In this document: one piece after another, positions 12,258 through 22,197 of the stretch
How the letters are laid out: every line of letters starts with the position of its first letter
Position numbering within the stretch: the first letter of the stretch is position 1
DNA from: Dryas octopetala
Taxonomy: Eukaryota; Streptophyta; Magnoliopsida; Rosales; Rosaceae
Reading direction: 5' to 3'
Length of the DNA stretch: 64,000 bases
Assembly (NCBI GenBank): GCA_963921425.1
Contig: OY992838.1
Coordinates: 6,820,001-6,884,000 of the forward strand
Made by a program: the position numbers and the translations under genes
The notes under the pieces: model-generated
What the model was told of the DNA's origin: nothing
Database searches by the model: none
What the model saw: only the letters and a program-made list of their open reading frames with translations

Positions 12258-12709
12258 CAGTTCTGCTCCATTCCTTTGCAAAATAAGTTCCTGTCAGGAA
12301 GTTTAAAGAATCAGAAGCTATATGTCCAAATAAAAGGACAGTATGAAAAAAGGAAAAAGGTAGTCTAGGATTCAAGTGCAAGATTTGCATGCATAATGTG
12401 TTTGATTCTTACCACAGCACCAGTAACCACCATATACAAGTCAGTGGGTGCTTCATTCTGCAAAATTACATCTTCTTTTGGAGGAAAATACTCGGCCTTC
12501 ATTTCCGAGACCTTATAATTTAACAATTGAAGACATGGAAGTAAAACAAAGTGTATTACTCGCATATAAGAGTGCAGGAAACACTAGAAAAGGCATTGTG
12601 CTGTGCCCAAGCAGCACCAGCTAATATGAATAGTGTAATTAAGCATAATTACCAGTTGGAAAAGCAAATCTCTGGATACCCCCTGGAACAAGTAGACACT
12701 ATCAACAAG

Positions 12710-12714
12710 TGAAT
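12710..12714. repeat. Left target-site duplication (TGAAT)
   Basis: TGAAT directly precedes the TG of the left LTR and is repeated at 20074-20078 directly after the CA of the right LTR. Five bases is the normal size for Ty3/Gypsy and Copia integration. Confidence 0.95.
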
Positions 12715-13008
12715 TGTTTGTGGATAAATCCACATGGATTCAATGGCCAATCACAGACCAACACGTGGCACACCAAGTCCCATTTTTGCTCAGACTCTTT
12801 GATGGTCAACTTGGTCAGACCCAGCCATCTGTGTCATCATCTTAGCTCAGCAAATGCCAACAACATGTACATCTGAGATCGGCTCTTACCTCCGGGTTAC
12901 CCATGTCCGATCCGAACCGACATTGAGATCCACCAGGAATTCGAGAGATTATCTTTTTCGAACACCATCAGTTCGGCTCAGATCTGGAGATCATCTTTCT
13001 CCAGTCAC

Positions 13009-14170
13009 ATCTCAACCATTGGTTCGGCTCGGCCCGGACCAATGACCGATCACGATCAGACGTGCTTCGACAATCTTGTCAGCACCTGATCATCTCAACC
13101 ATTGGTTCGGCTGGGCTCGGCCCGGACCAATGACCGATCACGATCAGACGTGCTTCGACAATCTTGTCAGCACCTGATCATCTCAACCATTGGTTCGGCT
13201 CGGCTCGGCCCGGACCAATGACCGATCACGATCAGACGTGCTTCGACAATCTTGTCAGCACCTGATCATCTCAACCATTGGTTCGGCTCGGCCCGGACCA
13301 ATGACCGATCACGATCAGACGTGCTTCGACAATCTTGTCACCACCTGATCATCTCAACCATTGGTTCGGCTCGGCTCGGCCCGGACCAATGACCGATCAC
13401 GATCAGACGTGCTTCGACAATCTTGTCAGCACCTGATCATCTCAACCATTGGTTCGGCTCGGCTCGGCCCGGACCAATGACCGATCACGATCAGACGTGC
13501 TTCGACAATCTTGTCAGCACCTGATCATCTCAACCATTGGTTCGGCTCGGCCCGGACCAATGACCGATCACGATCAGACGTGCTTCGACAATCTTGTCAC
13601 CACCTGATCATCTCAACCATTGGTTCGGCTCGGCCCGGACCAATGACCGATCACGATCAGACGTGCTTCGACAATCTTGTCAGCACCTGATCATCTCAAC
13701 CATTGGTTCGGCTGGGCTCGGCCCGGACCAATGACCGATCACGATCAGACGTGCTTCGACAATCTTGTCAGCACCTGATCATCTCAACCATTGGTTCGGC
13801 TCGGCTCGGCCCGGACCAATGACCGATCACGATCAGACGTGCTTCGACAATCTTGTCAGCACCTGATCATCTCAACCATTGGTTCGGCTCGGCCCGGACC
13901 AATGACCGATCACGATCAGACGTGCTTCGACAATCTTGTCACCACCTGATCATCTCAACCATTGGTTCGGCTCGGCTCGGCCCGGACCAATGACCGATCA
14001 CGATCAGACGTGCTTCGACAATCTTGTCAGCACCTGATCATCTCAACCATTGGTTCGGCTCGGCCCGGACCAATGACCGATCACGATCAGACGTGCTTCG
14101 ACAATCTTGTCACCACCTGATCATCTCAACCATTGGTTCGGCTCGGCCCGGACCAATGATCGATCACGAT
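13009..14170 (+). repeat. Tandem array of 14 units (about 83-89 bp) in the LTR U3 region
   Basis: Each unit has CAACCATTGGTTCGGCTCGG, then CCCGGACCAATGACCGATC, ACGATCAGACGTGCTTCG and ACAATCTTGTCA. Length differs by an optional extra TCGGC or TGGGC and one C/G difference (CACCTGA after CAG or CAC). CATTGGT and ACCAATG are inverted copies flanking a GC-rich loop, so every unit carries a CCAAT box on each strand and can form a hairpin. The last unit is altered at ATGATCGATC. The array is about 500 bp upstream of the LTR TATA box. Confidence 0.95.
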
Positions 14171-14665
14171 CAGACGTGGATCTCCACATCACCACATCAA
14201 CTCAGTCCATTCCATTCCCAGTTCGGATCGGCTCGGCTTTGGTGATCGTCATCTCAAAACCTAGTTGCGGCCGGATTTCACTTGAGGGGATCACTGCACT
14301 ACCCACCTGATCGGCTTGGCCGACTTGTCTAAATCCGATCCGATCACACATGGGTTTCACGTCTACACGTGAGGACATATGTTCGGATCGGCTCGGCCTC
14401 CCACCGCCATCCTAAAGAAGATCACGTTGGGACGAACCGCCATACTCAAGTGCACCTGACGTGACTCTCTGACAGATAAGACATTCCAGCTCACAGCCAT
14501 GACTATTGGGGCATTCCACCTGATCTTCCATCCTTGCATTCAATGCAGCATTGAATGCAAAGGAGGTGAGTAGCTTTGCATGCTATTAGTTATGACCGAA
14601 CGCGTGGATCTCTCTCAGCCACTCAATCACATGCAGGTAACTTACTCTCCACACCTTCCCTTGTC

Positions 14666-14673
14666 TATATAAA
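14666..14673 (+). promoter_or_regulatory. TATA box of the LTR promoter
   Basis: CTATATAAACC within TTGTCTATATAAACCAAC is the clearest TATA box in the LTR. Transcription would start around 14700, placing the tandem array in U3 and leaving about 350 bp for R and U5. Confidence 0.7.
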
Positions 14674-15052
14674 CCAACTTATATGCACAAAGCCAGAATC
14701 CCATCCACCCAGCCATCACAAAGCAAACATTTGCACAAACTTTGGCTTACCAAAAACACACTTGGACTTGCTGAGAATAAACCCAGAACATTTGCCTTGT
14801 TCTTCCCATTCTCCCAAGTTCATCACATGTTCTTCCTCACTTCCATTCAAACACCATCAAACACACATCACTGACTTCATCATCGGAGCGTGTTTGGCTG
14901 GTACCACACCGGTCCATCTCCTTTGATCTTGTGTTTGTCTACAGGAAGATCTCAATCAACATCTCACGTCATCATCCAGCAGGACTTCGGATCAGCCAGG
15001 TCACTACCCCTAAGTTGTTGTAACTTTCTTACGGAAATTTGCATCAACAGAT

Positions 15053-15070
15053 TGGCGCCGTCTGTGGGAA
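15053..15070 (+). other. Primer-binding site of the retrotransposon
   Basis: TGGCGCCGTCTGTGGGAA begins three bases after the end of the 5' LTR. It is a form seen at this position in many plant Ty3/Gypsy elements. The complementary tRNA was not determined. Confidence 0.85.
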
Positions 15071-15133
15071 GATCGACTTCAGCCGTTGTGTTCATCACCA
15101 TAGGTGCTAAGCTCTTCCTTCACACAAGTCATC

Positions 15134-15760
15134 ATGACTACCATCTTTCGCGACAGTAGCTCTTCCTCAGGAGGATCCCAGAATGATGAACAACATCAGC
15201 CTGAGACACCTGAAAAGACGAGAAGAGCCAATCCCTCTGGAAGAGCTGGGATCAGCAATGACCCAGCCGATCTCAGAGCTACCAATAGGCTCTTGAGAAG
15301 GGTAAATCAAGAACAACTTTCTGCTGAGAACGAACTTCTTAGGCAGAACAATGAGCTTTTGACCAAACAGGCAGAACAGACCGCCGAACTGCAACGCCTC
15401 CGAGCTCAGCAAGGGATGAGTGTTCGGATCGGCAATAACACGAGAATGACCCGAGCTGATCCCGAGGTTCTTTCTCCAGCTCGTCCCCCACAAGTCACTC
15501 AGGCTGACATCGACAATCACCCTTGCCGACGGAACATCGATTGCTCATTCCCTGGCTTCGAGAGTATGCCCTTGATTGATCAGCTCGAGTTCTTAGATGC
15601 TCGGCAGATCATCCAACAAAAACGCCAGGCCTATGTCAGAGGCTCTACTTCACCTCCCGGAAGCTACCGTGATGACCCGAGCGAGGAACCGAGATCGCCG
15701 ATCCGAACCAGACTGGGGACTCTACTCGGAAACCCAATACGGACCGGATCGGCCGAATAA
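15134..15760 (+). CDS. Gag-like N-terminal protein of the LTR element, truncated
   Basis: A frame of about 208 residues, beginning MTTIFRDSSSSSGGSQND. It is Ser/Gln-rich, then forms a strongly predicted coiled coil (QEQLSAENELLRQNNELL, about residues 55-95), then FPGFESMPLIDQLEFLDARQ and an Arg-rich end. An upstream in-frame start at 15104 adds 10 residues. No retroviral-type capsid core was recognised and the frame stops before the zinc-knuckle-like piece at 15880. It is probably gag-derived, possibly still made as a coiled-coil protein. Confidence 0.6.
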   Translation: MTTIFRDSSSSSGGSQNDEQHQPETPEKTRRANPSGRAGISNDPADLRATNRLLRRVNQEQLSAENELLRQNNELLTKQAEQTAELQRLRAQQGMSVRIGNNTRMTRADPEVLSPARPPQVTQADIDNHPCRRNIDCSFPGFESMPLIDQLEFLDARQIIQQKRQAYVRGSTSPPGSYRDDPSEEPRSPIRTRLGTLLGNPIRTGSAE

Positions 15761-15879
15761 AGAACTCCAACCAGGAGTAGACTTGGTCCGCAGCCGAACG
15801 TAATCCCGGAAGAAGAGCCCGAACTTTCCTCTTCCAGCACCCAGACCGGCAGACAACCTACACGGGATCGGCTCGGCCC

Positions 15880-15981
15880 AACCATGGTCACATCACGAAC
15901 AACTGCTACTCTCTTCGCGACGCAATAGAGACTCTCGCCTGCGCTGGCAAGATTAATCAGTTCTTGACCGGAACCCCAAGG
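15880..15981 (+). pseudogene. Gag C-terminal remnant (zinc-knuckle region)
   Basis: Reads NHGHITNNCYSLRDAIETL and then AGKINQFLTGTPR. This matches the conserved HGH-T-x-x-C-x-x-L-x-D-x-I-E pattern after the gag zinc knuckle of plant Ty3/Gypsy polyproteins. It is out of frame with the upstream gag ORF, so it is a remnant. Confidence 0.65.
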
Positions 15982-16184
15982 GTGAAGATCACTGACCCAA
16001 GGAGGACCACCAACACCGTTGAAACCAGAGATGCTCATATTGGTTGAAGGCTGAGATCTTCGACTTCGCCTCTGGTCCTTCAGATCGGGCCGGATCATCC
16101 CGGTGGATCCCCTACATCCAATCCGACCCGATCTGAGAATCTTCTAAGAATTGAGTGTTCATCTTTTCTTAGTTATCCCAGCTC

Positions 16185-16285
16185 GGCTCGGCTCGGCTTT
16201 GGTGATCATCATTTCAAATCCTAGTCACGGCCGGATTTCACTTGAAAGGACTACTGCATGATCCGCCTGATCGGTTCGGCCTCTT
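16185..16285 (+). repeat. Diverged internal copy of part of the LTR
   Basis: About 100 bp with TCGGCTTTGGTGATC, CGGCCGGATTTCACTTGA and CCTGATCGG resemble 14225-14325 of the LTR in the same order, with many differences. The two identical LTRs are far more alike than this copy, so it predates the present insertion. Confidence 0.7.
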
Positions 16286-16389
16286 CCTGTTAGGGATTGG
16301 GAAGAAGTCCCGGTTTTTTCGAGGAGAAATCGGACCAACCTGTTCGGATCGGCTCAAGACTCAGATCAGCTCGGCTCAGTGCTCAAACG

Positions 16390-16480
16390 CACTTGCATAC
16401 CTACGCACAAATACTGAAGTGTTCGCCTGGTTCTACAATGGTGTTCTGAACATTTCCTCTGACTTGATCAAGATCGGGGA
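16390..16480 (+). pseudogene. Pol remnant just upstream of reverse transcriptase
   Basis: Reads AYLRTNTEVFAWFYNGVLNI. The core L-x-x-N-x-x-V-F-A-W is the conserved segment that precedes the reverse transcriptase core in plant Ty3/Gypsy pol. The reverse transcriptase proper is absent and 73-bp repeats follow at 16561, so the pol region was deleted here. Confidence 0.6.
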
Positions 16481-16560
16481 CTATCCGATCCGATCTTCTT
16501 TCGACAAATATAGATGAACACATCTAGATCCACATTGATTCTCAGATTTTGAAGCTATAA

Positions 16561-17363
16561 ACACCTGGTCCAAGCCGGAGCGACTGGCCACAGTCCCGGC
16601 GCCCAACAGGAAAAGACTCAAAGGTCTCTAAAAACACCTGGTCCAAGCCGGAGCGACTGGCCACAGTCCCGGCGCCCAACAGGAAAAGACTCAAAGGTCT
16701 CTAAAAACACCTGGTCCAAGCCGGTGCGACTGGCCACAGTCCCGGCGCCCAACAGGAAAAGACTCAAAGGTCTCTAAAAACACCTGGTCCAAGCCGGTGC
16801 GACTGGCCACAGTCCCGGCGCCCAACAGGAAAAGACTCAAAGGTCTCTAAAAACACCTGGTCCAAGCCGGTGCGACTGGCCACAGTCCCGGCGCCCAACA
16901 GGAAAAGACTCAAAGGTCTCTAAAAACACCTGGTCCAAGCCGGTGCGACTGGCCACAGTCCCGGCGCCCAACAGGAAAAGACTCAAAGGTCTCTAAAAAC
17001 ACCTGGTCCAAGCCGGAGCGACTGGCTACAGTCCCGGCGCCCAACAGGAAAAGACTCAAAGGTCTCTAAAAACACCTGGTCCAAGCCGGAGCGACTGGCC
17101 ACAGTCCCGGCGCCCAACAGGAAAAGACTCAAAGGTCTCTAAAAACACCTGGTCCAAGCCGGTGCGACTGGCCACAGTCCCGGCGCCCAACAGGAAAAGA
17201 CTCAAAGGTCTCTAAAAACACCTGGTCCAAGCCGGTGCGACTGGCCACAGTCCCGGCGCCCAACAGGAAAAGACTCAAAGGTCTCTAAAAACACCTGGTC
17301 CAAGCCGGAGCGACTGGCTACAGTCCCGGCGCCCAACAGGAAAAGACTCAAAGGTCTATAAAA
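16561..17363 (+). repeat. Tandem array of eleven 73-bp units in the retrotransposon interior
   Basis: The unit starts ACACCTGGTCCAAGCCGG and includes GCGACTGGCCACAGTCCCGG and AGGAAAAGACTCAAAGGTC. Starts fall every 73 bases: 16561, 16634, 16707, 16780, 16853, 16926, 16999, 17072, 17145, 17218, 17291. Differences are few (GGAGCG or GGTGCG; GGCCAC or GGCTAC). A degenerate twelfth unit follows from 17364. Since 73 is not a multiple of 3, the array cannot encode a repeated peptide. It lies just upstream of the 3' LTR. Confidence 0.97.
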
Positions 17364-17721
17364 ATCCCTGGCCGAGCCGAAGTGACTTTCTACAGTCCTA
17401 ACGTTCGACAGGATATTTCCAAAAAGAAAAATATTTTCAAGCTCAAAACTTTTATCGTGCATACCGAGCCGATCTGAAAGTAAGTTTGAATATTTTTCTC
17501 AAAAACAAAATTCCTAATATCTCAATGGACACATCAAACCCATCTGAGATCATCAGGGATTTATAGTTTCTTCTTATTTTCGTCATGCTCATCAGACTGA
17601 TCCGAAAATAAATTGAGAGTTATCATTGCATTTTATCATAATGGCCAAGTCAGGCCGAATGTCACTTCTTACAGGTCATCACTTTTTTCAACTTCCAATC
17701 CATCACAAGTCTGCTCGGACC

Positions 17722-17734
17722 GGAAGTTGGGGGA
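17722..17734 (+). other. Polypurine tract
   Basis: GGAAGTTGGGGGA lies four bases upstream of the 3' LTR start at 17739, as expected for the plus-strand primer site. It contains two T residues. Confidence 0.7.
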
Positions 17735-17738
17735 CTCC

Positions 17739-20073
17739 TGTTTGTGGATAAATCCACATGGATTCAATGGCCAATCACAGACCAACACGTGGCACACCAA
17801 GTCCCATTTTTGCTCAGACTCTTTGATGGTCAACTTGGTCAGACCCAGCCATCTGTGTCATCATCTTAGCTCAGCAAATGCCAACAACATGTACATCTGA
17901 GATCGGCTCTTACCTCCGGGTTACCCATGTCCGATCCGAACCGACATTGAGATCCACCAGGAATTCGAGAGATTATCTTTTTCGAACACCATCAGTTCGG
18001 CTCAGATCTGGAGATCATCTTTCTCCAGTCACATCTCAACCATTGGTTCGGCTCGGCCCGGACCAATGACCGATCACGATCAGACGTGCTTCGACAATCT
18101 TGTCAGCACCTGATCATCTCAACCATTGGTTCGGCTGGGCTCGGCCCGGACCAATGACCGATCACGATCAGACGTGCTTCGACAATCTTGTCAGCACCTG
18201 ATCATCTCAACCATTGGTTCGGCTCGGCTCGGCCCGGACCAATGACCGATCACGATCAGACGTGCTTCGACAATCTTGTCAGCACCTGATCATCTCAACC
18301 ATTGGTTCGGCTCGGCCCGGACCAATGACCGATCACGATCAGACGTGCTTCGACAATCTTGTCACCACCTGATCATCTCAACCATTGGTTCGGCTCGGCT
18401 CGGCCCGGACCAATGACCGATCACGATCAGACGTGCTTCGACAATCTTGTCAGCACCTGATCATCTCAACCATTGGTTCGGCTCGGCTCGGCCCGGACCA
18501 ATGACCGATCACGATCAGACGTGCTTCGACAATCTTGTCAGCACCTGATCATCTCAACCATTGGTTCGGCTCGGCCCGGACCAATGACCGATCACGATCA
18601 GACGTGCTTCGACAATCTTGTCACCACCTGATCATCTCAACCATTGGTTCGGCTCGGCCCGGACCAATGACCGATCACGATCAGACGTGCTTCGACAATC
18701 TTGTCAGCACCTGATCATCTCAACCATTGGTTCGGCTGGGCTCGGCCCGGACCAATGACCGATCACGATCAGACGTGCTTCGACAATCTTGTCAGCACCT
18801 GATCATCTCAACCATTGGTTCGGCTCGGCTCGGCCCGGACCAATGACCGATCACGATCAGACGTGCTTCGACAATCTTGTCAGCACCTGATCATCTCAAC
18901 CATTGGTTCGGCTCGGCCCGGACCAATGACCGATCACGATCAGACGTGCTTCGACAATCTTGTCACCACCTGATCATCTCAACCATTGGTTCGGCTCGGC
19001 TCGGCCCGGACCAATGACCGATCACGATCAGACGTGCTTCGACAATCTTGTCAGCACCTGATCATCTCAACCATTGGTTCGGCTCGGCCCGGACCAATGA
19101 CCGATCACGATCAGACGTGCTTCGACAATCTTGTCACCACCTGATCATCTCAACCATTGGTTCGGCTCGGCCCGGACCAATGATCGATCACGATCAGACG
19201 TGGATCTCCACATCACCACATCAACTCAGTCCATTCCATTCCCAGTTCGGATCGGCTCGGCTTTGGTGATCGTCATCTCAAAACCTAGTTGCGGCCGGAT
19301 TTCACTTGAGGGGATCACTGCACTACCCACCTGATCGGCTTGGCCGACTTGTCTAAATCCGATCCGATCACACATGGGTTTCACGTCTACACGTGAGGAC
19401 ATATGTTCGGATCGGCTCGGCCTCCCACCGCCATCCTAAAGAAGATCACGTTGGGACGAACCGCCATACTCAAGTGCACCTGACGTGACTCTCTGACAGA
19501 TAAGACATTCCAGCTCACAGCCATGACTATTGGGGCATTCCACCTGATCTTCCATCCTTGCATTCAATGCAGCATTGAATGCAAAGGAGGTGAGTAGCTT
19601 TGCATGCTATTAGTTATGACCGAACGCGTGGATCTCTCTCAGCCACTCAATCACATGCAGGTAACTTACTCTCCACACCTTCCCTTGTCTATATAAACCA
19701 ACTTATATGCACAAAGCCAGAATCCCATCCACCCAGCCATCACAAAGCAAACATTTGCACAAACTTTGGCTTACCAAAAACACACTTGGACTTGCTGAGA
19801 ATAAACCCAGAACATTTGCCTTGTTCTTCCCATTCTCCCAAGTTCATCACATGTTCTTCCTCACTTCCATTCAAACACCATCAAACACACATCACTGACT
19901 TCATCATCGGAGCGTGTTTGGCTGGTACCACACCGGTCCATCTCCTTTGATCTTGTGTTTGTCTACAGGAAGATCTCAATCAACATCTCACGTCATCATC
20001 CAGCAGGACTTCGGATCAGCCAGGTCACTACCCCTAAGTTGTTGTAACTTTCTTACGGAAATTTGCATCAACA
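17739..20073 (+). repeat. 3' LTR
   Basis: 2335 bp, starting TGTTTGTGG and ending CATCAACA, offset 5024 bases from the 5' LTR. It carries the same 14-unit array (about 18033-19194) and TATA box (19690). In the stretches I compared I found no difference from the 5' LTR. Confidence 0.97.
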
Positions 20074-20078
20074 TGAAT
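20074..20078. repeat. Right target-site duplication (TGAAT)
   Basis: TGAAT follows the CA end of the 3' LTR and matches 12710-12714. On the minus strand it is the ATTCA of TTC TAT TCA in exon 5 of the K+ channel gene, so the insertion site is within coding sequence. Confidence 0.95.
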
Positions 20079-21980
20079 AGAAGAGATAGCGTGAGATGCT
20101 AGATCGAATGGCTTTAGGGAGTGCATCAAGAGTCTCTAGCTGCTGCAGCCCTTCTGAGTTAGTTCTGTACTTCAAACACAAATGAGCAAGCATCTGCTGG
20201 TGCAAGCGATCCGGAATTTGGTTCCTTTGTGCAAAACTTGAGGCAGCTTGAATAGTATCCCTCTGTGATTCCAGACAAACAAGTCCAAGACATTGAGGAA
20301 AAAAAAAAGATTTAGAAAAAGATGTATGCTATTTCCAAAACATGAAAACAGCTAGAGTTACAAATTTGCCAGAAGCAATTTGAACTGTAATGGGTATTTG
20401 TTATGACACATAAATAGCTAACTTCCACATGTAAGAAAGAATTTACTCACAAATTGTCTGGTTCGAGCAGTCCCATGGACAATCAAGTTGGTCATATTTC
20501 CAATCAGATAAGCTTGCAGCCCAAGATTGAAGAGCATATAGAAGATGTCAAATATCTTCTCCTGTGTATTTACAGGATGCAAATCACCATAGCCAGTGGT
20601 TGTAAGCGTGATTATGGACCAGTACACTGAGGTCACGTAGAGGTCCCATAAACTCATTTCAGGAAAGCCCTCCGTGATAAGCCCAAGCCATGTCCTGCTT
20701 CGATCACGGTAATGAGCACCAAGAAAATAGAAGAAGCAGCCAGCACAGTGAACTGTAAGGACAGTAACCTACAACCACATCAAAAGCCTGATGATCATGA
20801 GATACATCACTACTATTAGACAATCTAGATATCAGTCAAGGGTACTCACAAATATAAGCTTCGAGTATCGAACCCAGAAATAGCTGTAATTCCTGTCTTT
20901 TTCCAATCTGAAAGAACAAAATTATTAAAGAAAAAGTGACATAATGTGAGAGTTTAATCATCAATTCCAGTAAATGAAGATGAAGAAGATAATTTCCACT
21001 GCCTTTGGATTAAGCTGACATCTAAATTGCATAAAGTAGAGCTGAATTGGGTACACATGTAGCCACCAACCAACAATTCATACATAGAGAGAAATTTTTT
21101 TTGCCAGGCAATCTGACACGTTATGTAACTTCAGTTGTCTGACTCCGTACCATTAATTAATGAATAAATGTACGCTTCTTATTCATATTATGACAATATA
21201 ACATGTCAGATATTTATTAACAAAACGTCCCTCAAACATAAATACATATGCAATAATAAGATTGCTGAGACTCTGATAAGGGAATTCCCGGCCAATGTAA
21301 TTTGTACCTGGCAAACATTGCACTGACTCTCCGGAGACGCCATAGGCGAAGAATGTTGAAGTATCCATATGTCTCAAGAGGAGGGGGCAAAATTCTCTGA
21401 GCAAGTTCTGAAGGGATTGCGGAGATGATGTCAAAGGCCAACCAGGTTTTGGCATATCTCAGAGCAATTAGCTTGGGGTTGTCAATGAGGAGATAAGAGG
21501 TCTTATCCAGGTACGCCACAAAGAATGTCAAAACAACGTCAATGGCGAAGAGTCCATTGACAACATTATCGGTGATAGCAAGGGGTCCTTTTGCTCTGTC
21601 CAGGAACCCAAATTCAAAAGGACACACCCATGCCGTGTAGAAAACTAGGCATATCAGAAATGACTGCCAAAGTCTGCAAAATTAAGACCCCAAAAGGAAA
21701 GTTCATAAAACATTAGAAAATGTTACACTCAAATGACTCATAATGAAAACCCATGTTTTCTTTGAATGATTCAGTTAGAGAGTTCCAAAAAACACAGCAT
21801 AAAAACCCCACTAATGATAGGCCATATATAAATTGTAGTACTTCTTCACGATCTCATGCATTGTAGAGAAACATAATCAAACACATTCTTGATTTCCAAG
21901 TTATCCCCACTTAACAGTTCATATCAAATCAACCCATTTCAAAACACACAATGACATACAAACCCAACAAGCAGAATTTG

Positions 21981-21985
<5 letters not shown>

Positions 21986-22022
<37 letters not shown>
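21986..22022. repeat. (GA)n microsatellite abutting a splice donor
   Basis: On the minus strand exon 1 of the K+ channel ends TAC AA|GTCTCTCTCT. The GT of the donor at 22024-22023 leads straight into the CT repeat, giving GTCTCT instead of the usual GTAAGT context. Confidence 0.8.
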
Positions 22023-22026
<4 letters not shown>

Positions 22027-22197
22027 GTAATTGGAATCAAAGGGGGAGACAATGAAAGGGCGTAGCTTATGTCTGCGATGGTTGCGAGCAGTGGCACCAA
22101 GAGAAGGCAAAATGCCATCGGTGAGGCTATATTGGCTACTCTCGTCTCTTGAGGTTTGCTCCATCTCTTTTCCACACATTAACATCCCCACTTTCAT

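Larger units (their letters stand above)
12715..15049 (+). repeat. 5' LTR
   Basis: Starts TGTTTGTGGATAAATCC and ends GCATCAACA. It contains 14 tandem units (about 13009-14170), a TATA box at 14666, and an imperfect inverted GCATTCAATGC/GCATTGAATGC near 14535-14561. Offset to the 3' copy is exactly 5024 bases throughout. Confidence 0.97.
12715..20073 (+). mobile_element. Non-autonomous LTR retrotransposon (Ty3/Gypsy-derived, LARD-like)
   Basis: The 7359-bp element has 2335-bp LTRs starting TG and ending CA, a TGAAT target duplication, a primer-binding site at 15053, a polypurine tract at about 17722 and a 2689-bp interior. It is antisense to the host gene. The interior has a gag-like frame (15134-15760), a gag zinc-knuckle-like remnant (15880-15981) and a short stretch like the segment just before reverse transcriptase (16390-16480). 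No protease, complete reverse transcriptase, RNase H or integrase was seen, so movement would need enzymes supplied in trans. The two LTRs appear identical in the parts compared, including matching open frames, and this implies very recent insertion. Confidence 0.95.
10345..22197 (-). pseudogene. AKT1: AKT1-type Shaker inward-rectifying K+ channel gene, exon 5 disrupted by an LTR retrotransposon
   Basis: Twelve coding exons in transcript order: 22197-22025, 21673-21308, 20907-20850, 20768-20451, 20262-20074 plus 12714-12653 (one exon split by the element), 12511-12413, 12290-12258, 12158-11973, 11879-11682, 11584-11509, 11413-10835, 10640-10345. After removing the element and one TSD copy, exon 5 is 246 nt and the frame is intact at 875 residues (Arabidopsis AKT1 is 857). 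Domains: voltage sensor with RLWRLRRV, pore [15 protein letters not shown], cyclic-nucleotide domain (VSEMKAEYFPPKEDV; VGEIGVLCYRPQ), ankyrin repeats and a C-terminal KHA domain. The family takes up K+ at the plasma membrane, typically in roots; SPIK/AKT6 is a possible alternative. Reading into the inserted LTR gives one Cys codon, then TGA. The predicted product is 369 residues, retaining the pore but lacking the regulatory C-terminus. An alternative in-frame start lies at 22245. Confidence 0.92.

Noticed and set aside
13009-14310. CRISPR-like regular repeats in the LTR
   Set aside because: Units are directly tandem with no unique spacers, are inside a plant LTR, and no cas genes are present.
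14576-14926. 116-codon open frame present in both LTRs
   Set aside because: It overlaps the LTR TATA box, so most lies in R/U5. It has no known similarity and is open by chance.
17202-17462. Minus-strand frame through the 73-bp repeats
   Set aside because: The period of 73 is not a multiple of 3, so the frame cannot encode a repeated domain.
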